64,000 bases of DNA, taken from contig NC_088309.1 of NCBI RefSeq assembly GCF_910592395.1, positions 4,778,501 through 4,842,500 of the forward strand, written 5' to 3'. This document shows positions 63,747-64,000 of this stretch, piece after piece. Position numbers and translations under genes: made by a program. The notes below the pieces were generated by a model. That model was not told the DNA's origin. It did no database searches and worked only from the letters and a program-made list of their open reading frames with translations. Within the stretch, counting starts at the first letter, position 1. Each line of letters opens with the position of its first letter. Source of the DNA: Lineus longissimus. Its lineage: Eukaryota; Nemertea; Pilidiophora; Heteronemertea; Lineidae.

Positions 63747-64000
63747 TATTAACGCTCTATTACCTCATTAACAGCCAAAGAGACAACCCTGATGAGCACC
63801 TGGGACAAGCATGGCTCTGAGGCCCGTTGATTGTCCAGCTCATTTGAATAATTGGTTTTGTTTGACCTCAGCTGATGCCCGAAGGTTTCAGAGGTTTGCG
63901 GAGTGATGTTCTTCCCCAGTTCACGCAGTTTTTGAACAAAGGCTCAATGAAGTTTCCTTCAGGTTCACACTACTCATGTACTTGAAAATATCTCAATCAT

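Larger units (their letters stand above)
58290..64000. other. CpG-poor block, possible long 3' UTR and intron of a minus-strand gene
   Basis: I count 12 CpG in 58321-60000, against about 35 in only 600 bases at 12000-12600. CpG stays low to about 61180, rises at 61200-61530, then is moderate to low. No open frame longer than about 87 codons and no recognised protein motif was found. CpG loss over a defined block is what germline methylation of transcribed regions produces in many invertebrates. The block holds a 48-bp tandem repeat and a foldback MITE. The last kilobase is AT-rich with several homeodomain-type cores. The transcript hypothesis is inference. Confidence 0.35.

Noticed and set aside
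1-64000. CRISPR arrays, operons, prokaryotic insertion sequences or viral genes
   Set aside because: Nothing of the kind is present; gene structure, splice sites and repeats are all those of an animal nuclear genome.
24175-64000. A linked Tbx4/5 gene, which neighbours Tbx2/3 in several animals
   Set aside because: No second T-box exon (for example one encoding NPFAKGFR) was seen on either strand within the window.

Overview
The window comes from an animal (metazoan) nuclear genome, probably a marine invertebrate. The evidence is spliced coding exons with GT-AG introns, a nuclear-type tRNA-Asn with internal Pol III boxes, a decayed LINE tail, a foldback MITE, mostly non-coding DNA, and many scattered copies of the palindrome TACATGTA. 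The phylum cannot be fixed from sequence alone; an ambulacrarian or a lophotrochozoan would both fit.

The one protein-coding gene I can support is a Tbx2/3-class T-box transcription factor on the + strand. Four coding exons are present: 13010-13156 and 18589-18665 (C-terminal half of the T-box DNA-binding domain), 20482-20666 (His/acidic linker) and 22877-24174 (charged Arg/Asp/Glu region, hydrophobic Pro/Ser/Leu-rich region, Tbx2/3-specific C-terminal helix, stop codon). Splice phases join perfectly (0, 2, 1) to give a 568-residue C-terminal fragment. Exons for the N-terminus and first half of the T-box are not found in bases 1-13009, so they should lie upstream of the window.

Layout: 1-13009 is read as the 3' part of a large intron; 13157-22876 holds three introns; 24175 to about 25.1-27.5 kb is the probable 3' UTR; about 27.5-58.3 kb is a gene-poor stretch. 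That stretch contains a single tRNA-Asn (minus strand, 46904-46977), a LINE C-terminal relic (56113-56313), a tandem array whose units carry an inverted repeat (57488-58190), two clusters of TAAT cores at helical spacing (31275-31300 and 46047-46073), and a strong 33-bp hairpin (44001-44083) with the shape of a microRNA precursor. From about 58.3 kb the CpG content falls sharply, next to a minus-strand AATAAA; this suggests the 3' end of a convergent minus-strand transcript whose coding part lies beyond the window. A 170-bp foldback MITE (60391-60560) sits in that block.

The picture is of a developmental regulator in a large non-coding landscape likely to hold its enhancers. The best candidate for something undescribed is the hairpin at 44001-44083. 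No bacterial, viral or defence-type system was seen.
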